Origin: Mytilisepta virgata
Lineage: Eukaryota > Mollusca > Bivalvia > Mytilida > Mytilidae
Reading direction: 5' to 3'
Length of the DNA: 64,000 bases
Assembly: GCA_028015205.1 (NCBI GenBank)
Contig: JAPWFG010000074.1
Location: 61,001 to 125,000 of the forward strand
Numbering within the stretch: the stretch's first letter is position 1; each line of letters begins with the position of its first letter. Below, in pieces: positions 25,801 through 35,000 of the stretch. The notes beneath the pieces are model-generated. The model had not been told where the DNA came from and ran no database searches. It saw only the letters and a program-made list of their open reading frames with translations. The translations under genes were made by a program, and so were the position numbers.

Positions 25801-28800
25801 TAAAACATCAAAGGTCTGTAAATAATGACAAGATGGTTTACATTTCAGAGCAAAAGTTTGTCCAATGTGGCAGATATTCTCATGGAATCATTAATATCTG
25901 AAACAGATGATCAGCCAAGTCCTATAAAACAGACAAAATCAGACAGCAGTTTGTTAGCAGATGCTGTGGCTATATCCATGGATGTAAGCACACAAGAAGA
26001 AGAAGAACAGCCAGAACCATTGCCAGATCTCGATCTGAGTAATGAAAAAACACCAACAGACAAACAGTATGAAAATCAGATTATTCACCCGATTGCAAGA
26101 TATCCAACATGTGAACAGTGTCCACAGCTCAAAATGACAGTTCAAGCATTACAGCAGAAAGTTTTTGAAATGGGCAATAACATCTACCAGCTCCATGAAA
26201 GACTTTGTCGGGTATAGATTTTTTTTTACTCTCCTGGCCTAAAAGGCCATATGAACTTTTGCCATCACTATGCATAATTCGTTGGTATGTCCGTCATCCT
26301 TAAAAAATTTTAAAAATCTTGTCCTCTGAAACTACTGAGCCAATTGGAACCAGATAGTCCTTGGAGGGTCACCTCTAAAAATTGTGTTTTGAAGTGCTGC
26401 ATGCCATCCAAGATGGCCATCAGGGGCCATAGTTTAATATGTTGCCCTAATGGAATTGCATTTAAAAATTTTCTCTGAAACCGTGAAGCCAATTAGAACC
26501 AAACTTGGTCAACTTTCACACATGTCCAGGTGAGTGATACAGGTGGTAATTTAAAATTATCTAAATCAACTTTCATATATATTTAATTGGCATGAAATTA
26601 TTTCTGAATATCATAATGGTAATTGAGGTATATAGAGTCAAAAAATACGAAACAATATCCCCAAAAATACATAGAAAAAGTTAATTCATGTGTTATGGTC
26701 TTGTGTGCATTTACTCCATATCCTTTCGTAAAATAGAAAGTTTGAGGGCATTTTAAAAGGAACGACTCTTCTATTATCTTGAAGTCACTAATTTAAGGTA
26801 TAGTTTTTTTTTTTAATTTTTCTTTTTTTTTCAAAGATTTCTTGTATTCCTGGTTAAGGTGAAAGTAAAAGAAATTTCTAGTGATATATTTCTAGATTGA
26901 AGAAGTTTTATAAATTGTTAAATTTAAAATTGGTTTTAGCTTGACATGCTTGAGACTAAAGCATTGGATAGAATATATATTTACGTGTATATTTTACACA
27001 TTCTTTAACGAAGGTTTCTTGTTGTAGGTGGAAACAAACCAATATCAGTCATGTCAGTGGTCTCAAAGTCCATTTCAAAGTCCAGTGCAAAGTAGACCGA
27101 CCAGCAGTAGCACCAGCACTGTAAGCAGTGACTCACAGGAGTATCACACTGACAATTGCCAAATAGATTCAATGGTATGTTGTTACTTTATAATCTAAGA
27201 AATGGAATTGGACATAACTATGTTTTATCATTTCAGTTACATGTGTGAATGCCATTTACATTGAGTTAACTTTAATTCGATGTTTATAAATGATTTGGGT
27301 ATTTATATTTTCTAAGTCTTATAAACACAATCTGTCAAGGGCCAGTGCAGACATGGAGCAGATTGGCATACCCAAACAATGTTCCTAGTCAGTATAAGGC
27401 CTTCACACTAATGGTGCTTTTAATTTGTGATGTTTGTCAGCTTTTTGTTCTTTCTGTGTGGTGGTCCCCTTTAAGTGTGCCTTCTTTTGTCATGTTATTG
27501 ATTATGATTTTCTTGATAATCCCTTTGATTTGTTGATTCTGTAATCATTTGTCTTTTTTTTTATCAGTCACATATAGGTGCTGTGATTTTACTTTGAATT
27601 GGACAATGAAGACGGCCAATATAAAACAGCTTCATGTGAGGCAGTCTTCAATTGGCAAACAAGGATTGTTAAAAATAACTAAAATTCAATAGAGAGAATA
27701 ACATGACACTATTTTTATGTTTTGTGTTGTCAAAGAACATTTTTTGCTGACATTTAGACACATGGCATTTTTGGCAACCCCCCCCCCCCCTCCCCTTTTC
27801 CACTGTTTTGACTTTTGTCTACCCTATTGATTTGCATGTTAAAGACACAATGACATAAACATTCATTAAAGATATTCTCAAAAATGGTAAATGTGTGGAA
27901 TATGCACAGAGCACCTCATGTGTAGTGGATATGTTGCTTTTTTAAAATAAACACAAGGTATTAATACTTTTAATTTTTTTCCTTTTTAGCAAAATTCAAA
28001 TACACAAGACACCCTTTATAATGGATTCACTAAGGTAAGACATGCAAATTTCCTTTATAAACTTGTATTAGGAATGAAAAAATGCAATTTAATAGTTAAT
28101 TCCAAAAGGAGATATAATCTTATGCAACTTGGTTTAGCTATTTTTCTTTTTTTTCATGTGGGAATAATATTGGCAACATCTTTTCATTTGTGTTCAGAAT
28201 TATTAATACATGTATTTAAGACTATCACGGTGGGAATATTAAAAATGAACAGATGAAAATCATTAAATAAAAAACAAAAAGAGCAAATCAGATTGAAAAT
28301 TTTGCATATTTCATTCAGTTCTAAATGTTTGTATTTTAAAGGATGTAAAAAGAAAAGGTTGTTTTGATTTTTAAAAAAATTTCTTGCAGTCTCAACTTCT
28401 ACATGATATGCCAGGTAGGGGTTGGAAAGGAGATGCCAAGTGGCTCCTTCGGCGGATGTTCACCATGGAGGAGCTAAAGGGCCATTCCATCACAGGTGGA
28501 CATGGGTCCAAAAAAAACACTGACAACAAACGTCCACCCCTTGAAGACCAGCAAAAATTGAAAGTCTTGTATGGTGAGCTAATGTTATTTATCAAAGTGC
28601 ACATAAATTAAATGCAAGATAGACACGAGTAGCATATCTGACTGTTTTGCCTTGCCAGTGAAAATTTGAGGTCTTGAATAAAAATTAGCTTCTTTGATCA
28701 CCATTTAACGCTAGCATAAGAAAAAATATTATTTTTAATATATTAATAGCAGGCACAATTCTTATTGCTAAAGCAAAAAAATATATATCTGTTTCAGGTT

Positions 28801-29336
28801 AAATAGGGTTATGATTGGTTGGTAAAATTATTTTATTTTTCATTCATTATTTAAATGATCAAACCTGGAAAATGTTCATGCTTTACCATATCAAGATTTC
28901 TAATTAACCCTGCGACATTTATGGTTTCTGCCATTTCGTGAGTAAAAATGTTTGAAGTTAAAGTAAAGGTATATAGATTTTGGTATTACATGTATATCAA
29001 TAATTTTGAACATTAGAGGCTGGTGGTTGTTCAATTCGCTATTTCAGAAACTAAACGACTGCAGGTAAAGTTATCAGACATTGTATTTCAAATTATGTTG
29101 TACAAACAATGAATTTTCAACCAATGACATTACGTTATTTATGCTCCAAGCCGATACAAATAATACAATGTATAATGGTCAAGACAAAATAAAGATTCAT
29201 TACATAATTTAGTGTTTTCTAATTTTTTATTTCTCTTTTTCCAGATATGGTAATTGAAAAATATCCAGGAAGGCTGGTGTCAGATATCAATATAGTGCTG
29301 GCAGATGTCAAACCCTCAGCACCTGGCATGTCATAA
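10786..29336 (+). CDS. Element 1 BEN-domain protein gene with triplicated 5' exons
   Basis: This is a predicted DNA-binding accessory protein of the transposon. Exon 1 (10786-10930; copies 16574-16718 and 22362-22506) encodes a 48-residue module with FYIVDWEDGTSD and ends in phase 1 (CATG/GTAAGC). Further exons: 75 bp (13477, 19264, 23715), 45 bp (14443, 20230, 24680), 363-366 bp (15605, 21393, 25849), then 27028-27174, 27990-28034, 28390-28573 and 29245-29336 (TAA). All from the 75-bp exon to the BEN exons are in one phase. They encode a Lys/Glu-rich segment, a Ser/Glu-rich region, CEQCPQL plus a coiled coil, and the BEN domain. Problem: exon 1 (phase 1) does not fit the 75-bp exon (phase 0). 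An exon of length 2 mod 3, as in element 2, is missing or unrecognised, so expression as an intact protein is uncertain. Confidence 0.75.
10960..11864 (+). other. Unidentified short open frames in BEN intron 1
   Basis: Two open frames follow exon 1: 11210-11437 (WSKKKDNWVTAFVLYRQIAA...) and 11586-11864 (SYVATVFSSHQKL...). They look more protein-like than surrounding intron but match nothing I know. They may be a decayed insertion. One possible in-phase exon, about 11591-11648 (after GTGATAG, ending ATTCAG/GTTTTA), would restore the reading frame from exon 1, but it does not resemble the element 2 exon. Copies lie at 16747-17651 (unit B) and 22535-23358 (unit C, truncated). Confidence 0.3.
13724..13987 (+). 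mobile_element. tRNA-derived SINE in unit A
   Basis: The head is tRNA-like (GGGGTCTGGGTGGTCGTGTGG, with a degenerate B box). The conserved body has GGCGGTTTCCTCTGGGTACTCC-type sequence and the tail ends in CATTCACTCACTCAC. It is flanked by AATAAATTT (13715-13723 and 13988-13996), a likely target duplication. The insertion predates the triplication, because all three units carry it at the same site. Confidence 0.7.
16210..21997 (+). repeat. Tandem unit B of the triplicated block
   Basis: Almost identical to unit A. Exons are at 16574-16718, 19264-19338, 20230-20274 and 21393-21758, all with open frames and splice sites. One visible coding change is in the Glu tract (EEEEEQ instead of EEGEEQ). 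Its transposase-side first exon has no downstream transposase exons on its minus-strand side, so it is an orphan. Confidence 0.92.
19511..19774 (+). mobile_element. tRNA-derived SINE in unit B
   Basis: Duplicate of the 13724-13987 SINE with the same flanking AATAAATTT, carried along by the tandem duplication rather than independently inserted. Confidence 0.7.
21998..26447 (+). repeat. Tandem unit C of the triplicated block, internally deleted
   Basis: Exons are at 22362-22506, 23715-23789, 24680-24724 and 25849-26211. A 1.3-kb segment (equivalent of about 11780-13114 in unit A) is missing, with the join at about 23352-23356 in a short AAATT overlap. Exon 4 is one Glu codon shorter than in unit B. 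This unit is contiguous with the downstream BEN exons, so it most likely provides the functional 5' part. Confidence 0.9.
23962..24225 (+). mobile_element. tRNA-derived SINE in unit C
   Basis: Third duplicate of the same SINE at the equivalent site, complete in this unit because the internal deletion ends upstream of it. Confidence 0.7.
26228..26545 (+). repeat. Short CTCCTGGCC...CAGGTGAG repeat element
   Basis: It begins ACTCTCCTGGCCTAAAAGGCC and ends CCAGGTGAGTGATACAGG, the ends being roughly inverted. It contains CCAAGATGGCC and ACTGAGCCAATTGGAACCA, the same word types as the arrays at 60900-62690. Units A and B hold only its 5' part (15985-16209 and 21773-21997), cut at GTTGCCC, so the triplication breakpoint lies inside it. 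Confidence 0.6.
26546..27027. other. BEN intron after exon 4, no gene
   Basis: AT-rich intron sequence ending in the TTGTTGTAG acceptor of the 27028 exon. Nothing else was recognised. Confidence 0.5.
27175..27989 (+). other. BEN intron with interspersed repeat and poly-C tract
   Basis: Contains repeat-like text at about 27330-27600 (GTGGTGGTCCCCTTTAAG) of the kind seen at 3950-4560 and 37660-37920, and a poly-C run at about 27780-27790. The intron ends at the TTTTTAG acceptor before 27990. Confidence 0.4.
28390..29336 (+). CDS. Element 1 BEN-domain exons
   Basis: Exon 28390-28573 (acceptor TTCTTGCAG, donor TATG/GTGAGC) encodes QLLHDMPGRGWKGDAKWLLR, FTMEELKGHSITGG and PPLEDQQKLKVLY. Exon 29245-29336 encodes VIEKYPGRLVSDINIVLAD and ends KPSAPGMS, TAA. 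The pattern 'W/L-L-R..F..EEL..HS..G......L......L......YP........' is that of the BEN domain, a DNA-binding fold found in BEND proteins and Insensitive. Residues and splice position are conserved with 46916-47687 in element 2. Confidence 0.85.
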
Positions 29337-29470
29337 AGGACTGCAAATTGTACTTTTAGTCATTTTTTAATATAGAGGACTGCAAATTGTACTTTAAGTC
29401 ATTTTTAAGAAGTGAAGGGATTAGGCTGGTGTCCAACATTATTATAGTGCTGGCAGATTGTAATGATATA
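29337..29470 (+). repeat. Degenerate partial duplication of the last BEN exon region
   Basis: GGACTGCAAATTGTACTTT...AGTCATTTTT occurs twice (about 29337 and 29377). It is followed at about 29422 by AGGCTGGTGTCCAAC...TATAGTGCTGGCAGAT, a decayed copy of the exon text at 29269-29309. The copy lies after the stop codon and is out of use. Confidence 0.6.
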
Positions 29471-29634
29471 ATTTGTGCATGTACATTTTACACATATTGG
29501 CTGTAATTGTATTAATTATTGATTTCAATTACATACTACTTATTCTTACCTTTAAGAGTTTCATTTATTACAATATCTGCATATTCTCTTCTTTGATACC
29601 ATTGGACTAATGCTGACATCATTCTTAGATTTTG

Positions 29635-30050
29635 AGGTTGCCTCGTTTATCCTTTGATGTCATTCGGAATTTTCCTTTGATGTCATTCGGAAGTTGCCTT
29701 GTGTATCCTTTGATGCCATTCGGAAGTTTCCTTGTGTTTCCTTTGATGTCATTCGGAAGTTGCCTTGTGTATCCTTTGATGCCATTCGGAAATTGCCTGG
29801 TTTATTCTTTGATGTATATTGGAAGTGATTCGGCGATGATTCGGAAGTACAGTAATTGTTACGGAAGTTAATCTAGAAATTGCCGAATTGACCATTCGGA
29901 AGTATTCGGAACTTGCTCTTTATTATTGTATTCGTAAATCATTCGGAAAAGGTTCCAATACTCCGAATTGTCACACGGAACTTCCGAATGTTTTTTTCCG
30001 TATCATTTACACGGAAGTTCCGAGCTAAACTCGGAACTTCTGTATACGGG
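29635..30050. repeat. Element 1 right subterminal ATTCGGAA array, with a ~33-bp minisatellite
   Basis: From about 29640 to 29810 a ~33-bp unit (CCTTTGATGTCATTCGG then AAGTTGCCTTGTGTAT) repeats four to five times, each copy holding one ATTCGGAA. Then come dispersed ATTCGGAA/TTCCGAAT words to the terminus, about a dozen in all. A segment near 29940-30000 (ATTCGGAAAAGGTTCCAATA, then CTCCGAAT) is conserved at 48290-48320 in element 2. Confidence 0.8.
30030..30050 (-). repeat. Element 1 right terminal inverted repeat
   Basis: CTCGGAACTTCT followed by a variable triplet and TACGGG, the reverse complement of 2241-2261 with three mismatches. TA follows immediately, as expected for a TA target duplication. 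Confidence 0.75.
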
Positions 30051-30195
30051 TATTTATCAAATTCTTATTTATTTCGGATTGTCAATCAACCTTATATTGC
30101 ATCTGTAGAGATGTCATGAAAAGTATTGATTATGTAAAAATATATGGATTGCATATGTTTAGAATTATTTGCCTTATCTGATATTGACCACGCCG
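30051..30195. other. 145-bp spacer between the two transposons
   Basis: AT-rich DNA without recognised features, lying between TACGGG of element 1 and CCCGTA of element 2. Confidence 0.6.
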
Positions 30196-30220
30196 CCCGT
30201 AGCACAGATTTCCAAATTGC
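30196..30220 (+). repeat. Element 2 left terminal inverted repeat
   Basis: CCCGTAGCACAGATTTCC then AAATTGC; it matches the reverse complement of 48375-48399 at 22 of 25 positions. Confidence 0.75.
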
Positions 30221-30224
30221 TACT

Positions 30225-30470
30225 TATTTTCATTCGGTATTGATTCGTAAGAACATGGAATCATTCGGAATCATTCGGAATCATTTGGAGAAATTCTTAA
30301 TTCCGAATGATTCGGAACTTTCTTCATTTGGAAATGGAGTATTATAACTTGGAACCATTCGGAACTTTCTACCGAATCATTCGGAATCAACTTAGAATAT
30401 TTTAGTAATGTTGGACTTAGAAATTTTTCAATAATTGTACATGTTGGACTTAGAAAAATTTTTGCTGAAT
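30225..30470. repeat. Element 2 left subterminal array
   Basis: Several ATTCGGAATC/ATTCCGAATG words (30230-30390) are followed by two copies of TGTTGGACTTAGAAA (about 30409 and 30440). The same order of ATTCGGAA words then TGTTGGACTTAGAAA is found at the left end of element 1. Confidence 0.75.
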
Positions 30471-32078
30471 AAATGCACATGAATTAAAACATTTTTATAA
30501 GTGTCTAGGAATAAAAAGAAAACAATTCTGATGCAACTATAATAATATATTGAATATTGATATAACAATACAAGTTGTAGTAAAAAAAAAAAAAATGTGT
30601 AAATAAATCATGGTGAAGTTTTCGAAACCTTACAACAGCAAGCACAATTGAGTAAGAATTTGAATTTATCTCTGATAATACATGTACATGTAATACTTAA
30701 ATAGCAAAACCTGCCACATAAGTGATTATAATTACATGTAGATTAAAGTGAACTTTTGCATACTTAGTAAAAAGAAATTTAATGTGGTCAGTGACTGAAC
30801 CATGAAGATACATGTAGCTATAAAGGACAAGGTACAATGTACAAGTGTATGATAAATGCTAAATTTGCGCCCCCCCCCCCCCCCCCCCCCCCCCAATTTG
30901 CCATATTTCAAAATTTATTGAATTTAGCAAATGTTTAGGTAAAACTATTCTAGATCAGTTCTTTGATGAATAAGGTATATTGAATATCGAATTTCTATAA
31001 AAAAAAAATGTTTCTTACAACTGTACAGTCATGACTGAAAATAAAGGTAACAACAAAATTACCGAACTGGGATGATCAATCTCATATATCCAAGAACAAA
31101 AGACAAAACAAGGCAAAAACATACCAGAGAAATTGAAGATTGCAATGGTCCTGACTACATGTATCATGTGTATGGTCAATTTCAAAAACATGACAAGCTT
31201 AAGGTAGTACAGTGGTATAACACTATTAAGCATCTTTTCTGAGCATTGTCACTAATTTTAAGAAAAGTAAAAAATATTGATATTTAACTAATTTAAAGGT
31301 TGTTGATATGAAAAACTTACCAGATGAAAAAATAAGTTTGAAAAAAAACCTAACTGTTATATTCATTTCATAACATGTCCCATACTTTTTTCAAGAAAGA
31401 TGTGTTAGGAAAAGTTAGTTTTTCCCATTTATTTTCAGAAAATGAATGGTGACTCTTATGATTTTATAGTTTAATTTCAAAGAACTACATGCATGACATG
31501 TAGCCAAAGTGGAAGTTCTGGCAAAATATACATGATATAGCAAATATCTATCCTGTGAAATTTGAAAAAAATAATTAAAACCATTTGAACAATTTTTAAA
31601 CACATTTCTACAAAAATTAAGCACTGTGACCTATTCTTTTTGTTTTATTTTCCAAACATATGCACTAATTTCTTCTTTTGACCATGTTGACAGAGTTTGG
31701 GAAAAATCTATCCTACTGATTTTGTATAAATGTACATTGTACTACCTTAATTTATTAATACTGTTTTTTACATGATAAAATATTGACCTGGAAAATTATT
31801 TCTCAAAAATACATGTCAGACATGTAGGATTCGAATAACATTATAATTGAAATCTTACATAACAATATAGATCACATTAGTCAAGCATGAACATGTATGT
31901 TACAGGCAAAAATCCATACAAGTACATGATGACTACTAGCATGACTAGTAGTATATTTATAAACTAACAATATTAACAAAATGATACATGTATTTATGAT
32001 ACAAAAATAAAGTTATAAACATATGACACGCACAGATTTACAGTTCATGGTACATGTACAGAAGTCAGCTTCAATATT
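30471..32078. other. 3' flank of element 2 transposase, no gene
   Basis: AT-rich DNA with a 25-base poly-C run at 30870-30894 and a repeat-like block at about 31050-31160 that resembles 9555-9660. It should hold the transposase 3' UTR. No supported ORF. Confidence 0.45.
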
Positions 32079-35000
32079 TTAGTCTCTCTCAACAAAATTT
32101 GGAAACTGGCCTACAATTTGTCGTTTCTTTACTTCCATATACACAACAAGTTCTCCAAGCAATGATGATGGAATTACAAGATTTTCTCTGAAAGGAATTA
32201 ATAACTTATTTATAATATACATGTAAGATGCATAAACATAATAGAATAATAATTATACATGACTCATACATACAATACATGTATGCATATACATGTATAT
32301 ACATGTACACTATGTTTAAAAAAATGCCATACTGTAGTTGACTAAGTTGTGCGAGTGCCTTAAATATGATGTCATTTTTATGTACATTGTACATCCATCC
32401 ATACATGCCATATGTACATTGTACATCCATCCATATGTACATTGTACATGTACAAAATTGTACATGTATGTACAGAGTTTACTGTTAGCATTTATCATGT
32501 TTAAACAATGATTTAATACATGTATTATTATGTTTATTAAATATTGGTGCATTTTATACATGTATAAATACTAAATAGATTCTTATGTTAACATGATCGG
32601 TATCTTTCGAAAAACACACAGCATGCATGTAAATGTACATGAACATGAAAATGTGGGTCTTCTTTGTTACCATGGTTACAGGCAAATTGCAATTGCTTTT
32701 TTTTCAAGTTAAAGGTATCTACAATGTATCATGTCTATACATGTACAATGTACAATGTACATGTAGGTACATGTATTATATATTATGTCATGTAATTTTA
32801 GGCATTGTTATTAAGTGTGTAGATCTATACATGATTGTACATGTACATATAGTTTGACATACATGTACATGTTATTGTATGCATTTATGTTTGATTAAAT
32901 GAATAAGAGGTGAATGCAAATTGCAATAGCTGCTTTGCTTGTCGTGTTTGTAGTTTGTTACATGTAGAACTTTACATATACATGTATATATCACATGTAC
33001 ATGATGTATATACATGTACTCTGTCAAGTGTTCACCAGAATGTAAATATTTTAAACATTTAACATACCTTCTCAATTCAATCACATTAAGATGAGGTGCA
33101 TGTCCCTGAATCACTTTTGAAACTTTTTCATAACCTTTTCCAATAGCAAATGTCTTTCTGATATTGTGCACATGGAGGTAATATTGTACTTGAACAACGT
33201 TACAACCTTTGTAGGGCTCTTGCAGAATGATTGTAAATGAGTTCCTTTGCTTAACTTTACCACATGCCTCACTATAGAAAGTAAAGTTGTTTTTTTTAAT
33301 CTTTGCAGCCTTGAAAAATGACAAAGCAATCAGTTCTTCATGTGATGTATTGAGTACACCACAAAGTTGGTCTTTAACATGTACATCTAATTTCTCTACG
33401 TCAATTCTTATCAATGGCTTCACTATCATGCATTTATCTCCGACCTCAAGATTATCATCTTTGGTGTTTCTACTTGACCTGGTTATTTGCTCTAATAGTT
33501 TTTTGGCTTTCCCCTCTTGTATGTCCCTTATTTGCCTTTCAATGATTTTCTCACTATGGACGACCCAATACACCTCTCCACTCACATTGCCTTTTCCATG
33601 TATAGCCTTTGTTATCTCACCATTGAAAGATTCAAATGAAAAGCATGAAAAGGTCCATAATGGACCCCAGTCCTCTACAATTTTTGCAAGATGACTCAAA
33701 TTGTGCACATTTAGTCCACAAACAGCATCTCCATAAAGCTGTGCTGCACATTTATAGAACAAATCTAGTAACAAATCTGCTCTCCTTAAGTCATTTTGTG
33801 TAATTTTCTCCTTCAATAACAAAAAGGTAGCTTCAACTAAACATGAGAAATGGTCTAAGTATGTTTTTGGTAAAATTTCATGTAGACAGGGCAACGCATA
33901 AAACAGGAGAAATGAACGAAACTCTGATGCTTTCCAATGATTGATGTTGCTTTCTATCTTCCTTGGAATGCGGTGAATTAAATATGGAACTCTAATATTT
34001 TTCAATGAACTATCAATATCCTTCAGTTTATGGCCAATAAAAAATGGTCGTTGGTAGCTTGAGCCTGAAACCCAGAGACTCAATAGCTTCTTTGTGATTC
34101 CAAGTAAAATTCCATGCATGTAATCTACAGTGCAGTTTTCATGGAAGCTAATGAAGGGTAGATGTTTAATAATTGATCTTCCTAGAAATCCACAAACAGG
34201 TTTCTTGGTATCAACTGCTTGTAATACATTTTGCTTTATTGTCTCGTTTGTCCTCAATTTTGGTTTCTCTTCATGTCCTCTATATGGAAAGCATCGTGTA
34301 TGTCCCTTTCCACTTTTAACAACATGACCCGGTTCCTCACAAAAAATACAGGAATGCATACCATTATGCTGTGTCATATTGAAAACACTTGATCTGGCTT
34401 GTAGATCCATTGTAATAGCATTTACAACTGCATAAACAATTTGTTGGCCAGATGTTGTTTCAAATTTCAATCCATTGTTGTATAATGATTGCATCTCTTT
34501 GACAAATGGGAAAAAGAAGGTGTTCATTTTAGGCTTTCCTTGCCCTTGCCAAAGACCCCACAATACCATGTTTTTTCTAATAAATCGAGATGACGGTGGA
34601 ATTTCATTTATAATCAAATAAACTGGCCAGATCGAAACTTTAGATGATTTAAATAAAGAAACTCCATCAGTAAACATTGTTAAGGTAATTGTCATTTCTT
34701 TGCACTTTTCTTTTAATTCCCTGTATTTTTTTCCATCCAAAATGTCATAAATTGCGTTATCTGCCTTTTTTCTTTCAAAAGATTTCTTTATTTGGTCCCA
34801 ATTATTTTCCAAAATTTCAACGAGTTGTAAATTGAGATTTCCTTGTACAAAAAAATTTGTCTTGTGACCATTGTTTTCCTTGGTACAGCGTCTTCCTGAA
34901 CAGTTTGGTGTACTGCAATTATTGACTTCATTTTCCTCAGGATATATTGCTCCACAGATTTCGCAAAATTCAATATAGTTCATAAAACCACTAAAGCCAA

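Larger units (their letters stand above)
2241..30050. mobile_element. Element 1: CACTA/EnSpm-like DNA transposon with transposase and BEN genes
   Basis: The boundaries come from imperfect terminal inverted repeats: 2241-2261 and the reverse complement of 30030-30050 agree at 18 of 21 bases (CCCGTA, three variable bases, AGAAGTTCCGAG). The dinucleotide TA flanks both sides (2239-2240 and 30051-30052), consistent with a 2-bp target duplication. Inside each end lie clusters of ATTCGGAA words. The cargo is a divergent gene pair: a transposase on the minus strand (3234-10505) and a BEN-domain gene on the plus strand (10786-29336). The 27.8-kb length is inflated by the triplicated block at 10422-26447. 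Superfamily assignment rests on the TNP2-like transposase; the CCCGTA terminus is not the classical CACTA. Confidence 0.8.

Noticed and set aside
29632..29871. 79-codon repetitive ORF at the right end of element 1
   Set aside because: It is a translation of the 33-bp minisatellite in the subterminal array.
32872..33067. C-terminal tail of the long element 2 transposase frame
   Set aside because: It is translated ACATGTAC simple sequence after the donor at 33068 and has no counterpart in element 1.
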